From: Myxococcales bacterium
GTDB taxonomy: Bacteria; Myxococcota_A; UBA9042; GCA-2863065
Direction: 5' to 3'
Assembly: GCA_018780435.1 (NCBI GenBank)
Contig: JADMJS010000057.1
Span: 1 to 42,910, forward strand
DNA: 42,910 nt
The position numbers were made by a program, and so were the translations under genes. A model generated the notes under the pieces. The model had not been told where the DNA came from. It saw only the letters and a list, made by a program, of their open reading frames with translations, and made no database searches. Shown here piece by piece: positions 8,930 through 16,287 of the stretch. Each line of letters begins with the position of its first letter. Position 1 is the stretch's first letter.

Positions 8930-11900
8930 TCAGAAGGACAGGACGTCACCCTCGGGCCCGGGGGCCCCGTCTGTGCCGGGCGCCACCGGGCTCGCCCCCC
9001 CCTGCCCTGACGCGCCGGCCGCCCCGGTCGCCGTGAAGGTCGATGCCGCGCCATAACCCGGGCTTGCGCTCGCGCCCATGAGGAGGATGCCAGCGCTGGC
9101 ACCGCCGCAACCGCCGCCGCCGCCGCCGCCGTCGCCGCCCGCGCCGCCGGGGCCGCCGCTCCCACCACCCGCGCTACAGAATGCGTTCGGCGCTTGTGAG
9201 CCGCTCGCGCCGCCCGCGCCGCCCGCGCCGCCGAGCCCACCCGTCCCCGCAGGGCCACCGCCACCGCCGGGTCCACCGGCGCCGCGTACCCAGATGTTCC
9301 CGTTCACCGTCGGCGCGACCCCGCCGGAGACGAAGAGCGCGATGCTCGCCCCGCCGCCGCCGCCGCCACCGCCGCCGCCACCGCCGCAACCACCGCTGCC
9401 GCCGCCGCCGCCACTCCCGCCGACGTCATCGAAGGCGCCCTTGAGGAGCTCGCAGTTCACGGTCTCGACCCCGCCGGCCGCCCCGCCGCCCCCGCCACCG
9501 GCGCCCGCGACGCCGGGCGTCCCCGACGTCCCGTCTCCGGGGACGAGCAGGTGGTCGATGACCGTCGTGCCGGTTGCGCAGCCGCTTCCCGCGACGCCGG
9601 GCACCCCGGAGTCGCCGCTCTCGCCGGCCTTTCCGGCCTTGTCGCTCGCGGGCAATAGCGTGCAACTCTCACAGTTCTGGACCGCGGCCGTCTTGCAGTC
9701 GAAGCCCGATGCGGCCGCCCAGAGATGGTGGATGGTGGCGTCACGGCCGGCCGCTCCCCCGGCGCCAGCGCCGAGGCCCACACCGGGATCCCCGGACTCG
9801 ACGGCCTTCGGAACCTGCAAGTAGGGGCTACCTGGGCACGCGTTCCCGGCGACGTCTTCATCGAAGTCGGGGCACACGGCTTTGCCGCCGGCGCCGCCCG
9901 ACACGTCGTTCCCGCCACACGTCTGAGTCCCACGGGCGCCTCCGACGTGTTCATGGGCAGCGAGGCACTCGGTCGCTCCGATGTCGCCGCCACTCATGCC
10001 GGCCTCGCCGCCATCGCCGGGCACGCCCGTCGCGCCGGGCGTACCTGCCCGGCCCGGGAACCCCGCACCCGCAACGACCCGGAGGTTGGCCAGCTCGAGC
10101 GCGGGACCACACTCCCGCACGTAGACGCCGATGCTGTTCGGCGCGACCTCAGTCCCGGGAGCGGCGTAGACGGTGAAGCCCGACAGCCGCGTGGTCCCAG
10201 CGAAGCCGACCGCCACGGCGTTCACCGCGCCGGGCGAGAGGCCCGCAGCGCCGCCGTCATCGGCTTCCGCGAGGATCGCGGTGGGCGACGGGGCCGCCCC
10301 CGCCTCGAAGCCGAAACCGACGGGGAAGCCGCCCCACACCGAGATCCCGTCCATGAGCGTCACCCGCTCCTCGTAGACGCCCGTGGCCACGTAGACGTGA
10401 AGGCGGCCCGTCGCGAGGGCCTTCTCAATGCCGAGCGCGATGGACGGCAGTGGGTCGACGCGAGTGCCCGCGGCCCCGAGCTTGCCCGACTTGGCGACGA
10501 AGACCGCCGACCCTTCGTCCCCATCGACGCCATCGCAGTTTTGATCGACGCCGTCGGGCAGATCGCCGCCGGACGCGAGCGCACACTCACAGCCGTTCGC
10601 CGGGTTCCCATCGACGTCGAAGCGTCCGACTTCACAGAGAAAAGCGCAGTCCGGGACGGCGCCCGACACGTCGCAGTACCCCGTCGACGCGGGCGGCGGC
10701 GACGCGAGGCAGTTGTTGCCGCAGACGCCGCAGTGCTCGCCCGCGACGTAACGTCCGGCGTCGTCGACGTAGGGTCCATCGACCGTGCCGTCACAGTCGT
10801 TGTCGACGCCATCGCAGCCGTCCGCCGGGGTCTCGCACGTGCTCCACCCCGCGATGGTGCAGACCTCGCGCCCGGGGCACGTGATGACCGGCCCGTCGTC
10901 CGGTGCGCCGCCTGCGCCGGGGGTGAACGTGATCTCGCACGGTCGCTCGAGCCCGAGACTCTGGCCCGAACAGCCGCAGGAGCCGCTGTTCGGCGTACAG
11001 ACCGTCACCGGTTCGCCCGTGCCTTCGGCCGTCGCCGCGGTACACCCGTAGCCGAGGGGGCACTCGCCACCGACGCCGCACGGGAGCGCGCACGCCTTCC
11101 CCTCCTCGGCGGCGAGGCACACGCTGCCGGGGACCCCACAGTCCACCGCGGTCGCACACGGCGCACACAGGGTCGGCGGGAGCGGGCTACATTGGACGGG
11201 GCTCGTCTGAACGTAGCCGGAGAGACACGCCTTCACGGCGCAGTAGGGCGCGCCGGTCGCGTCGCCGAGGCCGTCGCTACGGCACTCGGCGAGCGCGTTC
11301 GGGATAGCGAGCGCGCAGCTGCTGCCGCACGCACCGCAGTGCGCGTCGTCGGTGTAGATGGGCGCCCCGCCCGTGGCGTCCACGAAGTCCTCGTCGGTCG
11401 CGCCATCGCAGTCATCGTCGATGTAGTTGCAGAGCTCGGCGGCCGGCTCCTTGGCGGTACAGAACTCCCCGGCTGCCCCATAACAGAGCGTCTCGCCCTC
11501 GCAGGTACCCAGCGCGCTCGAACGCGTGCACGTGGCACCACCCGCCGGCGAGGCGGCCTCATCGAGCTCCCCGTCGCAGTCGTTGTCCTTGCCGTCGCAC
11601 AGCTCCTCCGTCGGCGTCTTGGCCGTGCATCCCGTGAAGGCCGTCCCGTTGCAGGTCTCGAAGCCAGGGCACGCGCCGAACGCGTTCGAACTGGTGCACG
11701 AACGCACGGTGCCGACGCTGAGCGGCGAACAGTCACAGGTCCCACTGGTCGGGCGGCAGTGGGACGCGTCGCCGGTACCGTCCGGCTCACACCCGAAGCC
11801 CTCCGGACAGTCGCCCGGTTCGTCGCAGGTCGTGGCGCAGAAGGACTCCCCGCCAATGTCGAGGCACGCGCCACCCCGGCATGAGACGTCAGTCTCGCAG

Positions 11901-12319
11901 GGGACACAGAGCAGGCTCGCGTCGGGGACGCACACGAAGGTCAAGTCTTGCCCGGCGGTCGCCACGCCCTTACACCCCCATCCGGCCGGGCAGTCCGTGA
12001 CGCACGCTTCGGAGCACTGGTAGCCGGACGGGCCCGCGACGCAGAAGCCGGACACGCAGTCGAGGTTGTCGCCGCAGGGCGAGCCGAAGGTGCCCGTGCC
12101 GGCCACGACCTCGGTATCGACCGGGGGGCCGCCCAGGTCTCCGCTCGAGCTGTCGCCCGTCGGGACGTCGAAGCCGACGACGTCGCGCGATGCCGCGTCG
12201 TCGCCCGGCCCGGGCGACTCGTCATCGCCGCCACAGGCGCTCAGGACCAGAGCGACGAAACAGAGGAGCCCCCGGGAAGAGGCTCGAGAGAAGGGCGATT
12301 CGAAGGTGAGCGGTCGCAT
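8930..12319 (-). CDS. Large surface lipoprotein: MopE motifs, beta-helix-like region, Gly-rich collagen-like tail
   Basis: 1,129 residues. The ATG at 12319 gives a signal peptide with lipobox LSAC (Cys about 29). Part 1 (about 50-600) is Cys-rich and holds four MopE-type motifs near residues 240, 296, 501 and 588 (for example CDGKDNDCDGELDE); such motifs are described as metal-binding. Part 2 (about 601-745) begins VFVAKSGKLG and includes IALGIEKAL and VYVATGVYEE, resembling right-handed beta-helix surface proteins. Part 3 (about 750-1129) is Gly-rich. It has short runs of perfect Gly-X-Y triplets (GRAGTPGATGVPGDGGEAG) and pure poly-Gly stretches. It has no catalytic residues I can identify; a structural or adhesive role is inferred. 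The open frame continues upstream through the 16-bp repeats, but nothing there resembles a start with a signal peptide. Confidence 0.85.
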   Translation of the reverse strand: MRPLTFESPFSRASSRGLLCFVALVLSACGGDDESPGPGDDAASRDVVGFDVPTGDSSSGDLGGPPVDTEVVAGTGTFGSPCGDNLDCVSGFCVAGPSGYQCSEACVTDCPAGWGCKGVATAGQDLTFVCVPDASLLCVPCETDVSCRGGACLDIGGESFCATTCDEPGDCPEGFGCEPDGTGDASHCRPTSGTCDCSPLSVGTVRSCTSSNAFGACPGFETCNGTAFTGCTAKTPTEELCDGKDNDCDGELDEAASPAGGATCTRSSALGTCEGETLCYGAAGEFCTAKEPAAELCNYIDDDCDGATDEDFVDATGGAPIYTDDAHCGACGSSCALAIPNALAECRSDGLGDATGAPYCAVKACLSGYVQTSPVQCSPLPPTLCAPCATAVDCGVPGSVCLAAEEGKACALPCGVGGECPLGYGCTAATAEGTGEPVTVCTPNSGSCGCSGQSLGLERPCEITFTPGAGGAPDDGPVITCPGREVCTIAGWSTCETPADGCDGVDNDCDGTVDGPYVDDAGRYVAGEHCGVCGNNCLASPPPASTGYCDVSGAVPDCAFLCEVGRFDVDGNPANGCECALASGGDLPDGVDQNCDGVDGDEGSAVFVAKSGKLGAAGTRVDPLPSIALGIEKALATGRLHVYVATGVYEERVTLMDGISVWGGFPVGFGFEAGAAPSPTAILAEADDGGAAGLSPGAVNAVAVGFAGTTRLSGFTVYAAPGTEVAPNSIGVYVRECGPALELANLRVVAGAGFPGRAGTPGATGVPGDGGEAGMSGGDIGATECLAAHEHVGGARGTQTCGGNDVSGGAGGKAVCPDFDEDVAGNACPGSPYLQVPKAVESGDPGVGLGAGAGGAAGRDATIHHLWAAASGFDCKTAAVQNCESCTLLPASDKAGKAGESGDSGVPGVAGSGCATGTTVIDHLLVPGDGTSGTPGVAGAGGGGGGAAGGVETVNCELLKGAFDDVGGSGGGGGSGGCGGGGGGGGGGGGASIALFVSGGVAPTVNGNIWVRGAGGPGGGGGPAGTGGLGGAGGAGGASGSQAPNAFCSAGGGSGGPGGAGGDGGGGGGGCGGASAGILLMGASASPGYGAASTFTATGAAGASGQGGASPVAPGTDGAPGPEGDVLSF

Positions 12320-12383
12320 AGGTCGAAGCCTATCGGCTGATCGGCGGGCTGTCTTGAGCAACTGCGGTCGCCCGTTCCTCGCC

Positions 12384-12447
12384 GCTGGCCATCTCGACCG
12401 CTGGCCATCTCGACCGCTGGCCATCTCGACCGCTGGCCTTCTCGACC
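12384..12447. repeat. Four tandem copies of a 16-bp repeat
   Basis: The unit GCTGGCCATCTCGACC occurs at 12384-12399, 12400-12415, 12416-12431 and 12432-12447. The first three are identical; the fourth has one change (A to T, giving GCCTTC). It lies in the 215-nt region between the divergent lipoprotein gene (start 12319) and the transporter gene (start 12535), so it could carry regulatory sites or be a neutral variable-number repeat. Confidence 0.95.
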
Positions 12448-12534
12448 GCCGGGCGGAGACGAGTTACTTATCGTCGCCGTCGCCACTCTGGCGCCCTCCC
12501 CTAGTCGCGCCACCCCTGGAGAGGGCCACGCCCC

Positions 12535-13845
12535 GTGACGACCTTCGAGCTCCTCCGGCTGTCATTGGTCCGTTTCGCGGCGTCCTTCCTCGTCCTACTC
12601 ACCACCGGGATCTTGAACCGGCTCGTCATCACGGAGCTCGGGGTGTCGGCGATCTTCGCGACCCTGCTCTTCTCCCTGCAGCACTTCGCGAGCCCGCTGG
12701 CCCTCTGGACGGGGCGCATCTCGGACCGGTCGCGCCTCCTGGGCCGGCGCCGGACGCCGTTCATCGTGGCCTACACCACGCTGGCCGCGCTCACGGTCCC
12801 CTTCCTCCCCGATCTCCTGACGACGCTCGACCACGCGTCGAGCGTCATTTGGGCGGGCGTGTCCCTGGCGGTGACCGGCTTCGGGCTCAAGGCCGCCAAC
12901 CTGCTCGTGAGCGCGCTCATCGTCGACCGCGCTATGGACGCCGAGGTGCGCGGCAGGCAGTTGAACGTCGTCTGGGTGATGGCGATCGCCGGGTTCATCG
13001 CTGGCGGCGTGGTGTTCGGATGGGCGCTCCCGGAGTTCGACCCGAACGAAGCGCTCGACGTCGATCGCCTACGGCTCGTGGCGACGCTCACGGCGGTGGC
13101 GGTCGTGATCCTCACCCTGGTCGGGGTGGCTGGCGCCGAGGCTCGGGTGGACGACGTCGCGATGGGCGTGCCGGAACCCCGCGAGGCAGCACCGTCGACG
13201 GCGACCGTCCTCACGCGACCCGAGCTGCGCCGCGCGCTCGTCTTCCTCGCGCTCTCGGACCTCGCCTTCTTCCTTCAAGAGTTCATCTTGGAGCCCTTCG
13301 GCGGCGACGTCTTCGACCTCCCTCCGTCGGTCACGACGTCGTTCAACATCACGTTCGGCGCGGGGATGTTGCTCTCGATGGTCGCCGCGAGCGGCCTCGG
13401 GATCCTGCAAGGGAGCTTCCCCACACGCGCGGTCTTGAGGACGGCCAACGTGGCGGGCGCCATCGCGTTCGTGGCGCTCGCCGTGTCGAGCCTCACGTCG
13501 GTGACACGGCCGCTCGGAGCGTCGCTGCCCGTCGTGGCCATCTTCGTCCTCGGCGCAGCCAAGGGCCTCTACAACACGGGACTCTCCCATCGTTTCATGG
13601 CGCTCGCCCGGCCGGAGGACGCGGGGGTGGTCATGGGCGCGTGGGGCGCCATCGGCGGCTTCTCGATGGCCGTCGGCGGCCTGCTCGGCGGCGTGCTGGT
13701 GAGCCTCGGCGAGTCCGTCGGCCTCGAGCTCGGGGCCAGTTACGGCGTCGCTTTCGCCTTCGAAGGCGTCTTGCTCCTCGCCGCCTTGATCTTCATTCGC
13801 GAGCCGAAAGGCTCGGCCTCCGCGACGGACTCGCTCGGCCGGTAG
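12535..13845 (+). CDS. PucC-family (BCD) major facilitator transporter
   Basis: 436 residues with about 12 predicted membrane segments. The N-terminal part carries the PucC/LhaA family signature: TGILNRLVITELGVSA in helix 1-2, then ISDRSRLLGRRRTPFI in the first cytoplasmic loop, equivalent to the SD..R...GRRR.P motif. Known members are linked to bacteriochlorophyll or light-harvesting complex assembly in phototrophs, but many relatives have no assigned substrate. No bch, puf or crt gene is present here, so substrate and role are open. The GTG start at 12535 is preceded by GGAGAGG (12518-12524). The last 106 nt overlap the convergent dam gene. Alternative: a general MFS exporter; the loop motif makes the PucC subfamily more likely. 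Confidence 0.85.
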   Translation: MTTFELLRLSLVRFAASFLVLLTTGILNRLVITELGVSAIFATLLFSLQHFASPLALWTGRISDRSRLLGRRRTPFIVAYTTLAALTVPFLPDLLTTLDHASSVIWAGVSLAVTGFGLKAANLLVSALIVDRAMDAEVRGRQLNVVWVMAIAGFIAGGVVFGWALPEFDPNEALDVDRLRLVATLTAVAVVILTLVGVAGAEARVDDVAMGVPEPREAAPSTATVLTRPELRRALVFLALSDLAFFLQEFILEPFGGDVFDLPPSVTTSFNITFGAGMLLSMVAASGLGILQGSFPTRAVLRTANVAGAIAFVALAVSSLTSVTRPLGASLPVVAIFVLGAAKGLYNTGLSHRFMALARPEDAGVVMGAWGAIGGFSMAVGGLLGGVLVSLGESVGLELGASYGVAFAFEGVLLLAALIFIREPKGSASATDSLGR

Positions 13846-14702
13846 ATGGCGAGGAGCTCCGGTGCCTTCCTGCGCTCCGCCCCCGCCCGGCTGATGCTGC
13901 GCTGGATGTTGAAGTTCATGATCTCGGCGCGAGCGTAGAGGTCGCGGCTCAGCTCGGTGTCGTGGTTCGAGATGACCACGGACGCGCCGCGCAGGGCCGC
14001 CCGTTCGGCCGCTCGGGCCAGCCGGAACTGATCGTCGAAGTCGAAGCCGTCCGCGCCGTAGCTCGTGAAGTTCGACGTGTCCGAGAGGGGGACGTAGGCC
14101 GGGTCGCAGTAGACGACGTCACCCGCCTGGGCCTCGTCGACGAGCCGCTCGAAGTCGCCCGTAGGCGCGAGCGTGACGTGCCGTAGTCGCTCGGCCAAGT
14201 GGAGCAGCTCGTCGCGCGGGAACGACACGAGCTCGAAGCGCCCGAAGGGGACGTTGAAGACCCCCTTCGAGTTCTCGCGGTAGAGCCCGTTGAAGGCGTG
14301 TTTATTGAGGTAGATGAAGATCTGCGCTCGCCGCTCCGGATCGTGAGACGCATTGAACTCGGCGCGCAGCCCGTCGAAGACCTCGCGCGTGTTCCCGGAC
14401 GGCGTGAAGAGCGGTTCGAGGCTGCTCACGAAGCTCGCGCCGTGGGCCTTCAGCGCCGCATAGAAGTTCATCAAGACGGCGTTCTTGTCGCAGACCACAC
14501 TCGGCACGGCCGGCAGATTCAAGAGGACCGTGAGCGAACCCGCGAAGGGCTCGATGAAACGGCCTTTCGGCCCAAGGGGGAGCGCCTCGAGCACGGGGAC
14601 CAACGTCGGCAGCACGCGGGTCTTGCCCCCTGCCCATTTGAGCGGAGAGCGGACCCACGGGGACCGGGCCGGTGTCGACAGTCGAAGCGGAGAGGGGGCC
14701 AT
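13740..14702 (-). CDS. dam: Dam-type N6-adenine DNA methyltransferase (D12 class)
   Basis: 320 residues; E. coli Dam has 278. It transfers methyl from S-adenosylmethionine to adenine, with GATC the probable target by similarity. Motifs in order: PLKWAGGK (SAM binding, near residue 21), FIEPFAGSLTVLLNL (motif I), NKHAFNGLYRENSKG and FNVPFGRF (Dam-like target-recognition region), CDPAYVPLS (catalytic motif IV, residues 199-207), VVISNHDT, and LLAIYRPSE near the end. The catalytic tetrapeptide is DPAY (200-203) rather than the near-universal DPPY. The last ~30 residues are basic (KIKAARSKTPSKAK) and are encoded antisense to the transporter's 3' end. No restriction endonuclease gene is next to it, so it looks like an orphan methyltransferase. 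A GTG at 14705 is one codon upstream and cannot be excluded as the start. Confidence 0.93.
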   Translation of the reverse strand: MAPSPLRLSTPARSPWVRSPLKWAGGKTRVLPTLVPVLEALPLGPKGRFIEPFAGSLTVLLNLPAVPSVVCDKNAVLMNFYAALKAHGASFVSSLEPLFTPSGNTREVFDGLRAEFNASHDPERRAQIFIYLNKHAFNGLYRENSKGVFNVPFGRFELVSFPRDELLHLAERLRHVTLAPTGDFERLVDEAQAGDVVYCDPAYVPLSDTSNFTSYGADGFDFDDQFRLARAAERAALRGASVVISNHDTELSRDLYARAEIMNFNIQRSISRAGAERRKAPELLAIYRPSESVAEAEPFGSRMKIKAARSKTPSKAKATP

Positions 14703-14765
14703 CACGGGCGCACCCTAGCCGGTGGGACCTCGGGTGTCACTCATGGATGCGCTTCGGATTCACCG

Positions 14766-14831
14766 TACAGTGCAGTCCCGTTTCGAGACAGGGCTGTCCC
14801 AAAATCGGACGCAAGATCGGACAGCACTGTC
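14766..14831. promoter_or_regulatory. Cluster of three operator-like palindromes, GACAG-NN-CTGTC
   Basis: Two perfect copies, GACAGGGCTGTC (14787-14798) and GACAGCACTGTC (14820-14831), lie 33 nt apart. A third copy, TACAGTGCAGTC (14766-14777), matches 10 of 12 positions and lies 21 nt before the first. Spacings of 21 and 33 nt put all three on roughly the same DNA face. The cluster sits in the 180-nt region between dam (start 14702) and the gene starting at 14883, where a repressor or activator could control either. I do not recognise the binding protein. Confidence 0.5.
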
Positions 14832-14882
14832 GGCCACGACGGCGTCTCAGGAGCGGCATGCTTCTCGCTCAAGGAGGGCGCC

Positions 14883-15584
14883 ATGAACCTCACGACGCTT
14901 GCGCTCTCCCTCTTCGACCACCTCCACCGCTGCCCGTCCGTGACCGTCATGGAGGCCCACGTCACACCACCTCGTGACGAAGCCGCTCACCGCCGCGCGC
15001 TCGAACGACTGCGCTTTGGGGACGCGTCGGCGCCGTCGCTCCTCGCGGCGCTCCCGGAGGTGCGCCTCGCCTGGGGACGCCGGGGAGGACGCGCCGTACT
15101 CGGCGCCATCGGGCTCCCCGGCGCCGAGACGGTCGTCGCGTCGCTCCTCGATCGGGCGCGCCCGTGCCACGCCGCGTCGTCACTCGGTCCGTCGCGGGAG
15201 GGTCCCGGGAGCGAGTTCGCCGTCGATGGCCTGATCCTCGACGCGCGCTCCATCCCATCCTGCGCTGTCGCCATCGACGTGTACGACTCGTCGGGCCGCA
15301 CGAAAGGCACGGCCAACCTCGTCGCGGTCGGCCGGCGTGTGGCGACGCCCATCGTGATGATGCGGGGGAGCTCTCCCCTCCCTTCACCCGGGTTCTCGCT
15401 CGGCGCCTACTTGCGCCTGACCTTCGGGACGGCCGGCCTCCTGATGCTGAGAGACGTCGAAGGCGGCGACGCGGCCGCGCTGGGGTCGCTCATGGACGAC
15501 TCGCCCGAGGACTCGCCGCTACTGCCGATTCGGGACCTCGTCAGCCTCGCCGTCGGTCCGGAGTCCGGCGCAGTGAGGTCCTGA
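14883..15584 (+). CDS. Conserved-looking protein of unknown function, 233 residues
   Basis: Not recognised. The ATG at 14883 has an excellent Shine-Dalgarno sequence (AGGAGG, 6 nt upstream), which fixes the start. The protein has no signal peptide or membrane helix and is probably cytoplasmic. It begins with a helical stretch (TTLALSLFDHLHR), has a middle part LLAALPEVRLAWGRR, and near the end SLGAYLRLTFGTAGLL. The combination of an LP...L.W segment with a later short helix faintly recalls SMI1/KNR4 (SUKH) immunity-type folds; this is a guess. It lies directly downstream of the palindrome cluster and is divergent from dam, so the two may share regulation. It ends 46 nt before the stop of the convergent maiA. 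Confidence 0.75.
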   Translation: MNLTTLALSLFDHLHRCPSVTVMEAHVTPPRDEAAHRRALERLRFGDASAPSLLAALPEVRLAWGRRGGRAVLGAIGLPGAETVVASLLDRARPCHAASSLGPSREGPGSEFAVDGLILDARSIPSCAVAIDVYDSSGRTKGTANLVAVGRRVATPIVMMRGSSPLPSPGFSLGAYLRLTFGTAGLLMLRDVEGGDAAALGSLMDDSPEDSPLLPIRDLVSLAVGPESGAVRS

Positions 15585-15630
15585 CATGGCCCGACTCATC
15601 ACCGACGGCCGACGCACCCGCAGGCAGGCC

Positions 15631-16287
15631 TTATTCGGCGTCGGGTTGCCGATCCGGGTGGGCGGCCTTCAAGGCCTCGAGCTCGGACGCCTCCCGATCC
15701 ACGCGCGCGATGATGGGGAATCCGTCGAGCGGCACCCCGAAGCGGCGGGCGTTCTGGACCTGCGGCACGAGAAACAGGTCCGCAGCAGAGGGCGCATCGC
15801 CGACGGCGTAACGCCCGGCGGTCCCGCCAAGCACCGTCTCAAGGGCCTTGAAGCCGCGCTCGATGACCCGGGCCGCGAACGCACGAGCACCCGCAGCACC
15901 TTGGTTCATGTCGTGCTCGATGGCGCGAAGGACCCAGAGGTTCTGGAGCGGCTGTATCCCGCTGTTCACGACCTCGACGACCTGACGAATCTGGGCCCGG
16001 GTGAACGCCGAACCGGGGTAGAGGCTAGGGGCCGGGTGGCGCTCTTCGAGGTACTCAAGGATGGCGACGCTTTGCGCGACGAGACCGTCCGCGGTCTCGA
16101 GCAGCGGCACTTGCCCCATCGGGTTCTTGGCGAGGTACGCCGGCGTGAGCTGCTGTCCGCCGCCCTGCACGAGGTGGACGGGGACGGTGATGTAGTCGAG
16201 GCCCTTGAACGCGAGCGCCGCCCGCACGCGCCACGAGCAGGACGACCGAAAGTAGCTGTGCAGTCGGTAGATCGGGGCGTCGCTCAT
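15631..16287 (-). CDS. maiA: Maleylacetoacetate isomerase (zeta-class GST)
   Basis: 218 residues, normal for the family. It isomerises 4-maleylacetoacetate to 4-fumarylacetoacetate using glutathione, the third step of homogentisate degradation. The glutathione-binding active site is the family signature SSCSWRVR (residues 15-22). NPMGQVPLLE and QSVAILEYLEE complete the thioredoxin-like domain, and an all-helical domain with APSAADLFLVPQ follows. The start overlaps the fahA stop by 4 nt (ATGA), implying translational coupling. It is the last gene of the hpd-hmgA-fahA-maiA operon. The enzyme needs glutathione, so the host should make it or use a substitute thiol. Confidence 0.96.
   Translation of the reverse strand: MSDAPIYRLHSYFRSSCSWRVRAALAFKGLDYITVPVHLVQGGGQQLTPAYLAKNPMGQVPLLETADGLVAQSVAILEYLEERHPAPSLYPGSAFTRAQIRQVVEVVNSGIQPLQNLWVLRAIEHDMNQGAAGARAFAARVIERGFKALETVLGGTAGRYAVGDAPSAADLFLVPQVQNARRFGVPLDGFPIIARVDREASELEALKAAHPDRQPDAE

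Noticed and set aside
9725..11884. 719-codon plus-strand frame opposite the Gly-rich lipoprotein gene
   Set aside because: It has Arg/Ala/Gly-rich shadow composition and no start signal or motif; the minus-strand gene has a signal peptide and repeated motifs.
12384..12447. Possible CRISPR array
   Set aside because: The 16-bp units are directly adjacent with no spacers, and there are no cas genes.
12535..13845. Photosynthesis gene cluster
   Set aside because: Only the PucC-like transporter is present; no pigment synthesis, reaction-centre or carotenoid gene was found.
12066..14186. 706-codon plus-strand frame through the transporter and dam region
   Set aside because: It is out of frame with the PucC-like gene and antisense to dam, both of which have clear family motifs.
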